Shown here piece by piece: positions 36,424 to 45,277 of a DNA stretch of 64,000 bases; position 1 is the first letter of the stretch, and each line of letters opens with the position of its first letter. The stretch spans positions 632,787 through 696,786 of the forward strand of contig NZ_JAQRMY010000003.1 in the NCBI RefSeq assembly GCF_028613635.1. Direction: 5' to 3'. The notes under the pieces were generated by a model, which worked only from the letters and a program-made list of their open reading frames with translations, was not told where the DNA came from and did not search any database. Both the position numbers and the translations under genes were made by a program. Source of the DNA: Devosia sp. ZB163. GTDB taxonomy: Bacteria > Pseudomonadota > Alphaproteobacteria > Rhizobiales > Devosiaceae.

Positions 36424-37358
36424 TTGAGCCACCGTTCGGCGCGGGTGCGGATCACGAGGTAGATGATGTTGGCGAAGGCGGTGATGACGATCATGCCGAG
36501 TGCCAGCGCGGCACCGAGCCCGGGATTGTGCAGCACGTCGCCGCGGATCTGCGCATAGAGCAGGATCGGCACGATGTTGAGCGACGAGCCGGTGAGCGCG
36601 TAGGCGGTCGCGATGGCGCCGAAGGCGTTGGCGAACAGCAGCGACAGCGTGCCGAGCAGGTTCGGCCACAGCACCGGCAGCCCGATATAGCGCCAGAACT
36701 GGCCGTTGGTCGCGCCCAGCGTCGCGGCGGCCTCCCCCCACTCCTTCTTCAGCCCGTCGATCGCCGGCGCGATGATCAGGATCATCAGCGGGATCTGGAA
36801 GTAGAGGTAGGTGATGGTGAGGCCCCAGAAGCTCAGCAGGTTGAAGCCGGACTTGTAGAGGTCGAAGCCGACGAACTTCAGCAGCACGGTGACGAGCCCG
36901 AGCCGGCCGAGCGTGGCGAGGAAGGCGAAGGCCAGCGGGATACCGGCGAAGTTCGAGGCGACACCCGAGAAGGTCATCACCGTCGAGCGGATGGCCTGAG
37001 GCAGGCGACCGCGAATGATGGCGAGGGCGATGACGAGCCCGATGCCGGCGCCAAGGATGGCCGAGGCAGCCGAGACGCGGATCGAAATCCAGAACGAGGC
37101 GAGGATCTGCGGCGTGCCCAGATCGATGATGTTCTGCAGCGTGAAGTTGCCTGATCCGTCCTGGAAAGCGCCGACCACGAGGCCGAGGGTCGGGATCAAG
37201 AGGAACAGCAGCGCAAAGATGATGAACGGCGCGATGGCGATGATGTCGCCGAGGCGGAGCCTTGAAATGAACCGGAACGGGTTGCCACCGACGCGCACGG
37301 CCGGCCCGGTGGAAACCGGGCCGGCCGATGGGTCAGCCACAGAGCTGACGTTGGTCAT
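36420..37358 (-). CDS. ABC transporter permease (first, PotB-like)
   Basis: A 312-residue permease with a roughly 40-residue cytoplasmic N-terminus and six helices (LGDIIAIAPFIIFALLFLLI is the first). The EAA loop lies in LKKEWGEAAATLGATNGQFW. The ATG is one base after the binding-protein stop codon. It pairs with the next permease to form the channel. Confidence 0.92.
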   Translation of the reverse strand: MTNVSSVADPSAGPVSTGPAVRVGGNPFRFISRLRLGDIIAIAPFIIFALLFLLIPTLGLVVGAFQDGSGNFTLQNIIDLGTPQILASFWISIRVSAASAILGAGIGLVIALAIIRGRLPQAIRSTVMTFSGVASNFAGIPLAFAFLATLGRLGLVTVLLKFVGFDLYKSGFNLLSFWGLTITYLYFQIPLMILIIAPAIDGLKKEWGEAAATLGATNGQFWRYIGLPVLWPNLLGTLSLLFANAFGAIATAYALTGSSLNIVPILLYAQIRGDVLHNPGLGAALALGMIVITAFANIIYLVIRTRAERWLK

Positions 37359-37359
37359 G

Positions 37360-38469
37360 TTACTGGACGTTGGCGCCGACGGTGGCGTCCCACTGGCTGG
37401 TGATCACTTCCTTGGCTGCGGCCTGCTCCTCGAGGGTCGGGAACACGGCCTTGGCGTAGGCTTCGGCCGGCGGCAGCTTGTCGAGCAGGGCCTGCGGGAT
37501 CGCCCCCTTGGCCGCGAGGTCGTTGAAGCGGATCGGGTGGCAATAGCCAGCGAGCCAGCCGAGCTGACCTTCGTCGGAGTAGAGGTATTCCATCCACAGC
37601 TTGGCCGCGTTCGGATGCGGCGCGAACGCCGAGATCGCCTGGATGTAGACGCCGGCGACGACGCTGTCCGACGGCACGACGACTTCTGCCTTGGGGTTGC
37701 CCGCAAAGCCGTCGCGCCAGGCGAGGGCATTGTAGTCCCAGGCGACGACGATCGGGGTGGTGCCCTGAGCGGTCGAGGCGGCCTTGCCGATCACCGGCAC
37801 GAAGTTGCCGGCCTTGTTGAGCTCGGCGAAGTAGGCGAGCCCGGCTTCGGCAGCAGCCTTGGCGTCGGTGGCGCCGGTCGACAGGCCTGCGCCGTAGACG
37901 CCCTGGATGGCCTGGTTGGCAGCGCGCGGATCACCGGCGAGGGCCACGGAGTTGGCGTAGTCGGCGGCCTTGAGGTCGGCCCACGAGGTCGGGACCTTCG
38001 ACACGAGGTCGGTGTTCACGAGGAACGACAGCACGCCGTAGTAGTCGCCGTACCAGTAGCCCTCGGCGTCCTTGGCCGAGTCCGGGATCGAGTCCCAGGT
38101 CGAGACCTTGTACGGCTGGATCAGGCCTTCGGCCTTGGCGGACGGGCCGAAGCTGAGGCCGACGTCGATCACGTCGGGGGCCTGCGGGCCGGTGTTGCCC
38201 TTGTTGGCCTTGATGGCTTCGATTTCGTCAGCCGAGCCGGCATCCGGGTTCAGCTCGTTGATGGTGATGCCCGGATACTTGGCTTTGAAGCCTTCGATCA
38301 CGGCGCCGTAGCCGCACCAGTCGTGCGGCAGGGCGATTGTGGTCAGCTGTCCCTCAGCCTTCGCAGCTTCGTAGAGGGCAGCGAGGTCGGTCTGCGCAGA
38401 AACGGAGAAGGTCGAAGCGGCGAGGGCCGCGACCGAAACCGAAGCGACGAGCGCATTCTTGAAGATCAT
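37360..38469 (-). CDS. ABC transporter substrate-binding protein (family 1)
   Basis: A 369-residue periplasmic protein with a signal peptide (MIFKNALVASVSVAALAAST, cleaved near SVSAQ). The mature protein begins TDLAALYEAAKAEGQLTTIALP, typical of the iron/thiamine/2-aminoethylphosphonate-type binding proteins. Segments such as DVIDVGLSFGPSAKAEGLIQ and GYWYGDYYGVLSFLVNTD line the cleft. An AGGGAG site precedes the ATG. As first gene of the six-gene operon it defines what is imported. The linked hydrolase suggests a phosphonate, phosphodiester or sulfate-ester ligand rather than iron (inference). Confidence 0.9.
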   Translation of the reverse strand: MIFKNALVASVSVAALAASTFSVSAQTDLAALYEAAKAEGQLTTIALPHDWCGYGAVIEGFKAKYPGITINELNPDAGSADEIEAIKANKGNTGPQAPDVIDVGLSFGPSAKAEGLIQPYKVSTWDSIPDSAKDAEGYWYGDYYGVLSFLVNTDLVSKVPTSWADLKAADYANSVALAGDPRAANQAIQGVYGAGLSTGATDAKAAAEAGLAYFAELNKAGNFVPVIGKAASTAQGTTPIVVAWDYNALAWRDGFAGNPKAEVVVPSDSVVAGVYIQAISAFAPHPNAAKLWMEYLYSDEGQLGWLAGYCHPIRFNDLAAKGAIPQALLDKLPPAEAYAKAVFPTLEEQAAAKEVITSQWDATVGANVQ

Positions 38470-38529
38470 TCTCAAGTCTCCCTGGAATTCTGGCTTCTTG
38501 TCCTGACTCGGAGGAGCCCCAAAGCCGCG

Positions 38530-38677
38530 TGTCACCTAGTTTGGCCACGTGACAGACGCGTGACACCCAACCCCCGGGTGCACAGCGCCGATTGCCGGGC
38601 GATTGCCCGAAAGCCTCGTGGAACAAGGCGATACGGTGCCTCAACGCCTCCAGAACCAATTGTGACATTTGTGACAT
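38530..38677. promoter_or_regulatory. Repeated GTGACA motifs in the divergent control region
   Basis: TGTCAC at 38530-38535 faces GTGACA at 38549-38554 and 38560-38565. Two more copies form a tandem nine-mer TTGTGACAT at 38660-38677. The 358-base region between the binding-protein gene and the imelysin gene holds no gene. Five copies of one six-base word in it suggest binding sites of a regulator, for one or both directions. No RirA or Irr iron box is evident. Confidence 0.45.
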
Positions 38678-38827
38678 TGCCTCTTTTACTTGGGGGAGTC
38701 GAGATGGGCGGTGGCGGGCGCAGTTTAGAGCCGTTCCAGCCTGGGCGGATATTTCTTGAAGCGGGCAGTCCACTTTGATAGTCCCGCCGGAATGGACGCG
38801 CCCGCGTCCGCCGGAGACCCCCCCGAA

Positions 38828-40081
38828 ATGAAGACGATCAGCACGCTTGCCCTTTCGATCGGCATGGCGGCGATGAGCACCAGCTTCGTCGCAGCTGCCG
38901 AGCCCACCGCCGAAGAGATCCTCAAGACCTATGCGGACATCGCGCTCGCCGGTTACGAGGATGCGCTCACGACGGCCAGGGCACTCGATGCGGCAACAGA
39001 TGCGCTGATCGCCAACCCGGGCGAAGAGACGCTGAGCGCCGCGCGGGAAGCCTGGCGCGCCTCGCGCCCGTCGTACCAGCAGACCGAGGCCTTCCGCTTC
39101 GGCAACACCATCGTCGACGAGTGGGAGGGCAAGGTGAATGCCTGGCCGCTCGACGAGGGGCTGATCGACTATGTCGATACGAGCTACGGCAGCGAGAGCG
39201 ACGAGAACGGCCTCTACACGGCCAACGTGATCGCCAACAGCAAGATCACCATCGACGGCGCCGAAGTCGACGCGGCCGAGATCACGCCGGCGTTCCTCCA
39301 GGATACGCTGCAGGAAGCGGGCGGGATCGAAGCCAATGTGGCGACGGGCTACCACGCCGTCGAGTTCCTGCTCTGGGGCCAGGACCTGCACGGGACCGAG
39401 GCGGGCGCCGGCGAGCGGCCCGTCACCGACTATTCCACCGACGCCAACGCCAAGCGCCGCGGCCAGTATCTCGACGCTGTCACCGACCTGCTGGTGACCG
39501 ACCTCGAGGAGATGGTGGCCAACTGGAAGGAAGGCGGCGCGGCGCGGACGGCCCTCGCCGAGAGCGGCATCGCGACGATCCTCACCGGCATGGGCTCGCT
39601 GTCGTTCGGCGAACTGGCGGGCGAGCGCATGAAGCTTGGCCTGCTGCTCCACGATCCGGAGGAAGAGCACGACTGCTTCTCCGACAACACGCACGTCTCG
39701 CACCTGAACGATGCGGTGGGCATCCAGAACGTCTACCTGGGCAAGTACACGCGCGTCGATGGTTCGGTCATCGAAGGCCCCTCCATCTCGCAGCTGATCG
39801 CGGCGCGCGATCCGGCGCTCGACACCGAGATCCGGGGCCTCCTCGATGCGACGCTGACGGCGATGCACGAGATGTCGGCCCGGGCCGAGGGCGGCGAGGC
39901 CTATGACCAGATGATCGCCGAGGGCAACGAGGCGGGCAACGCCGCGGTGCAGAAGGCAATCGACGGGCTGGTTGCGCAGACGCGCGGCATCGAGCGCGCC
40001 GTGGCGCTGCTCGAGCTGGGCGATACGGTGACGATCGAGCAGTCCGACAGCCTCACCAACCCGGATGCCGTGTTCCAGTAA
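38828..40081 (+). CDS. Imelysin family iron-related protein (first)
   Basis: A 417-residue secreted protein with a signal peptide (MKTISTLALSIGMAAMSTSF, cleaved near VAAAE) and an imelysin (peptidase M75) domain. The GxHxxE motif is intact in TGYHAVEFLLWG at about residue 174. The segment ending EEHDCFSDNTHVSHLND is typical of the IrpA-like group. Such proteins are periplasmic or outer-membrane components of iron uptake; peptidase activity is doubtful. It leads the four-gene cluster with the di-heme oxidoreductase. The ATG at 38828 has GGAGA upstream. Confidence 0.9.
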   Translation: MKTISTLALSIGMAAMSTSFVAAAEPTAEEILKTYADIALAGYEDALTTARALDAATDALIANPGEETLSAAREAWRASRPSYQQTEAFRFGNTIVDEWEGKVNAWPLDEGLIDYVDTSYGSESDENGLYTANVIANSKITIDGAEVDAAEITPAFLQDTLQEAGGIEANVATGYHAVEFLLWGQDLHGTEAGAGERPVTDYSTDANAKRRGQYLDAVTDLLVTDLEEMVANWKEGGAARTALAESGIATILTGMGSLSFGELAGERMKLGLLLHDPEEEHDCFSDNTHVSHLNDAVGIQNVYLGKYTRVDGSVIEGPSISQLIAARDPALDTEIRGLLDATLTAMHEMSARAEGGEAYDQMIAEGNEAGNAAVQKAIDGLVAQTRGIERAVALLELGDTVTIEQSDSLTNPDAVFQ

Positions 40082-40180
40082 GGGGCGGTTTTCCAGAGCT
40101 ATCTCGGCATCGCAGGTGGACAGAATCTGCGACGCTGACTTTGATCCCGGTCTATGGCCGGGAAGCCAAGAGTGCCTGAC

Positions 40181-41683
40181 ATGCACATGCGCTTGACCGC
40201 GTTCCTGGTCATAACCCTTATCGCGGGTCTCGCCTTCGCTACCGAGGGCGGGACCCGTTCCGACCTCACGCCGAAGGATCTTGAGCGCGTTCGCGCCGTG
40301 ACGGCGCCGGCCACGGATTTCTCCAAGCCCGAGAACTTCGAGCAGTTGCCGGCGGGCGCGGCGACGGTGAAGAAGCGCGTCAACCAGGACATCTTCTCGT
40401 TCTCGTCGGCCAACCTCACCTTCGAGCAGGAAGAGCAGTTCAAGCTGGGCAACGCGCTGTTCCGCAAGCTCTGGGTCTCGTCCCCGGCCTCGACCGAGGC
40501 ATCGGACGGGCTCGGGCCGCTGTTCAACGCGCGCGGCTGCCAGAACTGCCACCTCAAGGACGGGCGCGGCCACACGCCGAGCGGGGCAGGGGACAATGCG
40601 GTCTCGATGTTCCTGAGGCTTTCGGTGCCGGCACATGGCGAGGCCGACCAGCAGGCGCTGGCGGAAGGCGCCAAGGTGATCCCCGAGCCGACCTATGGCG
40701 GGCAACTGCAGGATTTCGCCGTCCAGGGCCTCAAGCCCGAAGGCAGGATGGCGATCAGCTACACCGACGAGCCGGTCACGCTCGGCGACGGCACGGTGGT
40801 GACGCTGCGCCGGCCGGATTACTCGGTGACCGACCTCGCCTACGGACCGATGGCGGACGACGTGATGCTCAGCCCGCGCGTTGCGCCGCAGATGATCGGG
40901 CTTGGCCTCCTCGAACAGGTGCCGGCGGAGGACATCCTCGCCAATGCCGATCCGGACGATCGTGACGGCGACGGCATCTCGGGCCGGGCCAACTTCGCCA
41001 CCGAAGAGGGTGTACGCCAACTCGGGCGGTTCGGCTGGAAGGCCGGCACGGCCAGCATCCGCGCCCAGTCGGCCGATGCGTTCGCCGGCGATATCGGCAT
41101 CGCGACTCCGCCAGTGATGAAGCCCCATGGCGACTGCACCGCGGCCCAGGCCGATTGCCTCGCTGCGCCCACCGGCGAACAGGAGCGGCTGGGCCCGAGC
41201 GAGGCCCCCGATCCGGTGCTCGAGCTCGTGACGTTCTATTCGCAGAACCTCGGCGTGCCCCAACGCCGAAATGTCGGCAATCCTGAGATACTGAGAGGCA
41301 AGCAGGCCTTCTACGAGGCCAACTGCATCTCCTGCCATACGCCCAAGTTCGTGACCTCGCGCGACGCGCCGACACCGGCGCACCGGTTCCAGCTGGTCTG
41401 GCCCTACAGCGACCTGCTGCTGCACGACATGGGCGACGGCCTTGCCGACCACCGGCCGGAAGGTGAGGCAGACGGGTACGAGTGGCGCACGCCGCCGCTG
41501 TGGGGGATCGGCCTCACCGAGACCGTTTCCGGCCATACCGAATTCCTGCATGACGGGCGCGCGCGCAACCTGACCGAGGCGATCCTCTGGCATGGCGGGG
41601 AAGCGCAGGCGGCGCGCGATGCGTTCGCGCAAATGTCGAAATCGGAGCGCGATGATCTGGTCGCGTTCCTGGAGTCCCTGTGA
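40181..41683 (+). CDS. Di-heme oxidoreductase family cytochrome (thiol oxidoreductase-like)
   Basis: A 500-residue exported protein with a signal peptide (MHMRLTAFLVITLIAGLAFA). Two CxxCH heme sites are visible: GCQNCHLKDGRGH near residue 120 and NCISCHTPKF near 380. It belongs to the di-heme oxidoreductase (DUF1111) family related to MauG-type peroxidases. In this conserved gene group it probably changes the redox state of iron, or of a partner protein, in the periplasm. The ATG at 40181 is chosen; ATGs at 40154 and 40187 are alternatives. The stop overlaps the next start as TGATG. Confidence 0.9.
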   Translation: MHMRLTAFLVITLIAGLAFATEGGTRSDLTPKDLERVRAVTAPATDFSKPENFEQLPAGAATVKKRVNQDIFSFSSANLTFEQEEQFKLGNALFRKLWVSSPASTEASDGLGPLFNARGCQNCHLKDGRGHTPSGAGDNAVSMFLRLSVPAHGEADQQALAEGAKVIPEPTYGGQLQDFAVQGLKPEGRMAISYTDEPVTLGDGTVVTLRRPDYSVTDLAYGPMADDVMLSPRVAPQMIGLGLLEQVPAEDILANADPDDRDGDGISGRANFATEEGVRQLGRFGWKAGTASIRAQSADAFAGDIGIATPPVMKPHGDCTAAQADCLAAPTGEQERLGPSEAPDPVLELVTFYSQNLGVPQRRNVGNPEILRGKQAFYEANCISCHTPKFVTSRDAPTPAHRFQLVWPYSDLLLHDMGDGLADHRPEGEADGYEWRTPPLWGIGLTETVSGHTEFLHDGRARNLTEAILWHGGEAQAARDAFAQMSKSERDDLVAFLESL

Positions 41684-42753
41684 TGCGGTTGTTGATTGCT
41701 CTTCTCGTCGCCCTGATCGCGGTTCCGGCTTTGGCGCAGGAGCAGAAGCTGACCGCCAACGAGGTGGTGGAACTCGCCATCACCGAGGCGATCCGTCCCG
41801 GCTTCGCCCGGTTCGCCGAGGAAGCGGGTTCGCTGAAGCTCAACGTCGAAGCCTTGGGTGCGACGCCGTCCGAGGCGACGCTGGAAACGGCGCGAAACCA
41901 GTTCAAGTCCGCCGTGACCGCGTGGTCGCGCATCGAGCTCTATCGCATTGGGCCGCTGATGGCGGAGAACCGCAGTGACGCCATCCTGTTCTGGCCCGAT
42001 CGCAAGGGCATCGCCCTCAAGCAGGTGCAGGGTGCACTGGCCGAAGCGGATCAGACCGCAGCCAGCGCCGAGACGCTTGCCGGCAAGAGTGTCGCCATGC
42101 AGGGGCTAGGCGCTCTCGAGTTCCTGCTGTTCGGCGCGGATTCAGAGACACTGGCCGCCGGGGCGGACTTCCGCTGCAAGTATGCTGCCGCTATCGCCGA
42201 ACTCATCAGCGGGCGGGCCGACGAGATGTCGGCAGAGTGGGCCGACCCGGCCGGCTTCTCGAAGCGGCTGCTCGAGCCCAGCGCATCGGACCCGGACTAC
42301 CGCAGCACCCGCGAGGTGCTGGAGGCGCTGACGGGGCTTCTCGCCCATGGCACGGAGGCGATCCGCGACCAGCGGCTGCTGCCATTCCTGGGGCGCGACG
42401 GTGCGGCTCCCAAGCCGAAATCGGCGCTGTTCTGGCGCTCGGGCATGACTGTGCCGTCCATCAGCGCCAACTTCGAGGGGCTCAAGGCCCTGCTGCGGGA
42501 CTCGCGTATCGCCGAGGCGACGAGCCCGGATCAACAGTGGGTAGGGCAGAGCGCGGGGTTCGAGTTCGGCAATGCCGAGCGTGCCGAGAAACTGGTGACC
42601 AAGCCGGTGGAGCAGGCCGTCGGCGATCCCAAGCAGAAGAAGGCTCTCGACTACATGGTGATCGTGACGCAGTCGCTCGACACGATCCTGGGCGAAAACC
42701 TCGCGGCGGCGCTGGGGCTGTCGGTGGGGTTCTCGTCGCTCGACGGAGACTGA
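41683..42753 (+). CDS. Imelysin family protein (second, lacking the motif His)
   Basis: A 356-residue secreted imelysin-like protein with a signal peptide (MRLLIALLVALIAVPALAQE). It resembles the IcmP-neighbour lipoprotein-type paralog in pseudomonads but has no lipobox here. Where the first paralog has GYHAVEFLLWG, this one reads QGLGALEFLLFG, so the His of GxHxxE is replaced by Gly while the Glu is kept. It starts at the ATG overlapping the cytochrome stop by one base. It likely forms a complex with the first imelysin or the cytochrome (inference). Confidence 0.88.
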   Translation: MRLLIALLVALIAVPALAQEQKLTANEVVELAITEAIRPGFARFAEEAGSLKLNVEALGATPSEATLETARNQFKSAVTAWSRIELYRIGPLMAENRSDAILFWPDRKGIALKQVQGALAEADQTAASAETLAGKSVAMQGLGALEFLLFGADSETLAAGADFRCKYAAAIAELISGRADEMSAEWADPAGFSKRLLEPSASDPDYRSTREVLEALTGLLAHGTEAIRDQRLLPFLGRDGAAPKPKSALFWRSGMTVPSISANFEGLKALLRDSRIAEATSPDQQWVGQSAGFEFGNAERAEKLVTKPVEQAVGDPKQKKALDYMVIVTQSLDTILGENLAAALGLSVGFSSLDGD

Positions 42754-42755
42754 CC

Positions 42756-43853
42756 ATGTGGCGGCGGCGGGCATTCCTGAAGGCAGCTGGCGCGGGTTTC
42801 GCGGCCTCGCTGCTGCCACGACGGGCTGCAGCGCTCGAGCGGGCCGAGCTGGTGTTCGCCTCTTCGGTGCAGAAGCGCGAAGGGGGGTATGCTGCGGCGC
42901 TCGTCACGGAGGCGGGGGACCTCGTCTCGAGTGTCGACCTGCCGGAGCGCGGGCACGACATCACCTTCTCGCCGACTACGGGGCAGGGCGTCGTCTTCGC
43001 CCGACAACCGGGGACGTTCGCTGTCATCTTCGACCCGTCGGACGGGACCCCGCCAAGGACGCTGACCAGCGTCGAGGGACGGCATTTCTTCGGGCACGGC
43101 GCGTTCTCGCCCGATGGCAAGCTGCTCTACGCGACCGAGAACGACTTCGAGAATGCCCGCGGCGTCATCGGCATCTACGACGTGGCGGGCGGCTACACGC
43201 GGATCGGCGAGTTCGACACCTACGGCACCGGTCCGCACGAAATGCTGCTAATGCCGGACGGCGAGACGTTCGTTGTCGCCAATGGCGGGATCGAGACCCA
43301 CCCCGACTACGGCCGGTCCGAGCTCAACCTCGAGACCATGGACCCATCGATCGCGTTCATCGAGCGGCGGACCGGACGGCTGATCGGACAGCTCCGGCTC
43401 GAGGCCGGGCTGCACCAGCTCTCCATCCGCCACATGGCGTTCGATCACCGCGGCCGGGTGTGGTTCGGCTGCCAGTTCCGCGGGCCGTCGGCAGATCGCC
43501 CGCAACTGGTCGGCTACGCGACGCAGGACGGCGAGATCCGCCTGATCGAGCTGCCAGAGACGACGCTGGGCGAGTTGCGCAACTATGTCGGCTCGGTCGC
43601 GGCGTCGGCCGATGGGGGGCGGATCGGCGTGTCATCGCCCGAGGGGAACACCATCCTCGCCATCGACCCCGACACCGCGACCGTCGTCGCCAGCCTCGGC
43701 CTCGAGAACGGCTGCGGTATCGCTCCCGACAGCGTCGGCCTGCTGGCGTCGAGCGGGGATGGGGCACTCGGCGGTTTCGCCGGTTCCCCAGCCCCGATGA
43801 CGACGTTCGAGCTGAACTTCGACAACCACCTGCGGCTGCTGAAGGCGGTCTAG
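42756..43853 (+). CDS. DUF1513 Tat-exported beta-propeller-like protein
   Basis: A 365-residue protein with a twin-arginine signal (MWRRRAFLKAAGAGFAASLLP). The rest shows repeated blades (GHDITFSPTTGQGVVFARQPG, GHGAFSPDGKLLYATEND, GPHEMLLMPDGETFVVANGG), consistent with a beta-propeller of the DUF1513 family. It is the constant last member of imelysin/di-heme oxidoreductase clusters; its role is unknown. Tat export suggests folding or cofactor loading in the cytoplasm. It starts two bases after the second imelysin. Its stop overlaps the convergent efflux gene in a CTAG. Confidence 0.9.
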   Translation: MWRRRAFLKAAGAGFAASLLPRRAAALERAELVFASSVQKREGGYAAALVTEAGDLVSSVDLPERGHDITFSPTTGQGVVFARQPGTFAVIFDPSDGTPPRTLTSVEGRHFFGHGAFSPDGKLLYATENDFENARGVIGIYDVAGGYTRIGEFDTYGTGPHEMLLMPDGETFVVANGGIETHPDYGRSELNLETMDPSIAFIERRTGRLIGQLRLEAGLHQLSIRHMAFDHRGRVWFGCQFRGPSADRPQLVGYATQDGEIRLIELPETTLGELRNYVGSVAASADGGRIGVSSPEGNTILAIDPDTATVVASLGLENGCGIAPDSVGLLASSGDGALGGFAGSPAPMTTFELNFDNHLRLLKAV

Positions 43854-44296
43854 CGCAGCTCCGCCGCCGGCTTCCGCTCGACCCATAGCTGCCGCAGCCC
43901 GTCGTACACCCAGTTGTAGACGAACGCATACGGCAGGAAGAACAGGAAGAAGCCGATATCGAGCACGAAGGCCTGGAGCAGCGAGATGTCGAGCATCCAC
44001 GCCGCAAGCGGCACGCCGACCAGTACCAGGCCCGCTTCGAAGCCAAGCGCATGCAAGGCCCGGACCTTGAGCGTACGTGGCACGCTGGCCAGCGGCCACA
44101 GCCGGTCGAAGATCACGTTGTAGATGACGTTCCACGTCATGGCGGTGGTTGAGAGCATGAGCGCCAGCAGGCCGACATGGGTGATTGGTCGGTCGAGCAG
44201 CCAGGCGGCGATCGGTGCGCAAACGATGAGCGCGATGACCTCGAAGCCGACCGCGTGGCCGATCCGCTCGATGAAAGACCTGTTCTTGAGCTGCAT
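43850..44296 (-). CDS. PACE-type antimicrobial efflux protein
   Basis: A 148-residue membrane protein with four helices arranged as two similar halves. The first half has ERIGHAVGFEVIALIVCAPIAAWLL and a later WNVIYNVIFDRL; the second has RALHALGFEAGLVLVGVPLAAWML and YNWVYDGLRQLW. This tandem bacterial transmembrane pair is the PACE (AceI) family. Members export biocides such as chlorhexidine, and short-chain diamines. A divergent LysR gene, the usual partner, is adjacent. The ATG at 44296 has only a weak ribosome-binding site. Confidence 0.88.
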   Translation of the reverse strand: MQLKNRSFIERIGHAVGFEVIALIVCAPIAAWLLDRPITHVGLLALMLSTTAMTWNVIYNVIFDRLWPLASVPRTLKVRALHALGFEAGLVLVGVPLAAWMLDISLLQAFVLDIGFFLFFLPYAFVYNWVYDGLRQLWVERKPAAELR

Positions 44297-44339
44297 GGTG
44301 TTCTCACACTTCAATCCCTGAATGTGACGTGGACGTATC

Positions 44340-44386
44340 ATCGATTTTTCTGGTAACCCAAGATGGGTACCATCGAGAAAGTCGAT
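44340..44386. promoter_or_regulatory. Imperfect palindrome between the PACE gene and its LysR regulator
   Basis: GGTAACCCA (44352-44360) pairs with TGGGTACC (44364-44371) with one bulged base. Outside it, ATCGA-type and TTTTTCT/AGAAAG segments continue the dyad to 44340 and 44386. The right edge is two bases from the LysR start codon. It is a good candidate for the shared LysR binding site. Confidence 0.5.
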
Positions 44387-44388
44387 AG

Positions 44389-45255
44389 ATGCAATACTCG
44401 CCCGAAGCGCTCGAGGCGTTTGCCGCCGCAGCAGCGCTCGGCTCGTTCTCGGCAGCGGCACGGCGGCTCCGCAAGAGCCAGTCGACCATCAGCACGGCGA
44501 TCGCCAATCTCGAGGCGGACCTCGACCTGGTGCTGTTCGATCGCACGGGCCGCCTGCCGGTGCTGACCCCAGCCGGGCGCCGCGTGCTGTCACATGTGCA
44601 GGAGATCCTCGCTGCCAATGAGCGGCTGGAGGCGCTGAGCGTGCGGCTTTCCGACAAGGTGGAACCGCGGCTCACGATTGTCCTGTCGGACACGTACGGG
44701 CAGAGCGACCATATCGGGCTGATGCAGGAGTTCGAGCAGCGCTACCGCGACATCGAGCTCGAGTGCCTGATTGCCGAGGGCGACGATGTCATCGACCTGC
44801 TGCAGTCGGGCCGAGCACATCTGGCCGTCACCGCCGGGCAGGAAACCTATCCCTCGGACATCGCTTCGGCCCGGTTGGCGGAGCCGACCCGGATGGGGCT
44901 GTTCGTGGCGCATGGGCACCCACTTGCTGCCATCACCAGCCCCAGCGCCGAACAGCTCGCCGCGACGCGTCAGATCTACCTCAACACCTATGTCGGTGGC
45001 AGTACGCGGCCGCTGGGCCTCGCCTGGTCGGCGCCGAGCTACCTGATGCTGCTGGAACTGACACAGCAGGGTTTCGGCTGGGCCGAACTGCCCGACTGGC
45101 TCGTCCGACAGTATGCCGGCGACACACTGGTGGAACTGACGCCACGAGGCTGGCCGCGCCTGCTGCCGGTCGATGCGCTCTGGTCCCGCGCTGCGCCGCC
45201 CGGCCCCGCCGGTCAGTGGTTACTGGACAGCTTTCTGAGTGAGACGCGGGGGTAG
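44389..45255 (+). CDS. LysR family regulator of the PACE efflux gene
   Basis: A 288-residue LysR protein. The DNA-binding domain begins MQYSPEALEAFAAAAALGSF and includes RLRKSQSTISTAIANLE. The effector domain follows from about residue 90 (RLTIVLSDTYGQSDHIGLM). It is divergent from the PACE-type gene with 92 bases between the starts, an arrangement known for AceI/AceR. It therefore probably activates efflux in response to the transported compound. Confidence 0.9.
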   Translation: MQYSPEALEAFAAAAALGSFSAAARRLRKSQSTISTAIANLEADLDLVLFDRTGRLPVLTPAGRRVLSHVQEILAANERLEALSVRLSDKVEPRLTIVLSDTYGQSDHIGLMQEFEQRYRDIELECLIAEGDDVIDLLQSGRAHLAVTAGQETYPSDIASARLAEPTRMGLFVAHGHPLAAITSPSAEQLAATRQIYLNTYVGGSTRPLGLAWSAPSYLMLLELTQQGFGWAELPDWLVRQYAGDTLVELTPRGWPRLLPVDALWSRAAPPGPAGQWLLDSFLSETRG

Positions 45256-45277
45256 TTCACCGGTCGCGCCACAACGC

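Noticed and set aside
38354-41632. A 1092-codon open frame on the minus strand opposite the imelysin and cytochrome genes
   Set aside because: It is the antisense shadow of high-GC genes with clear family matches, has no recognisable domain, and crosses the divergent control region.
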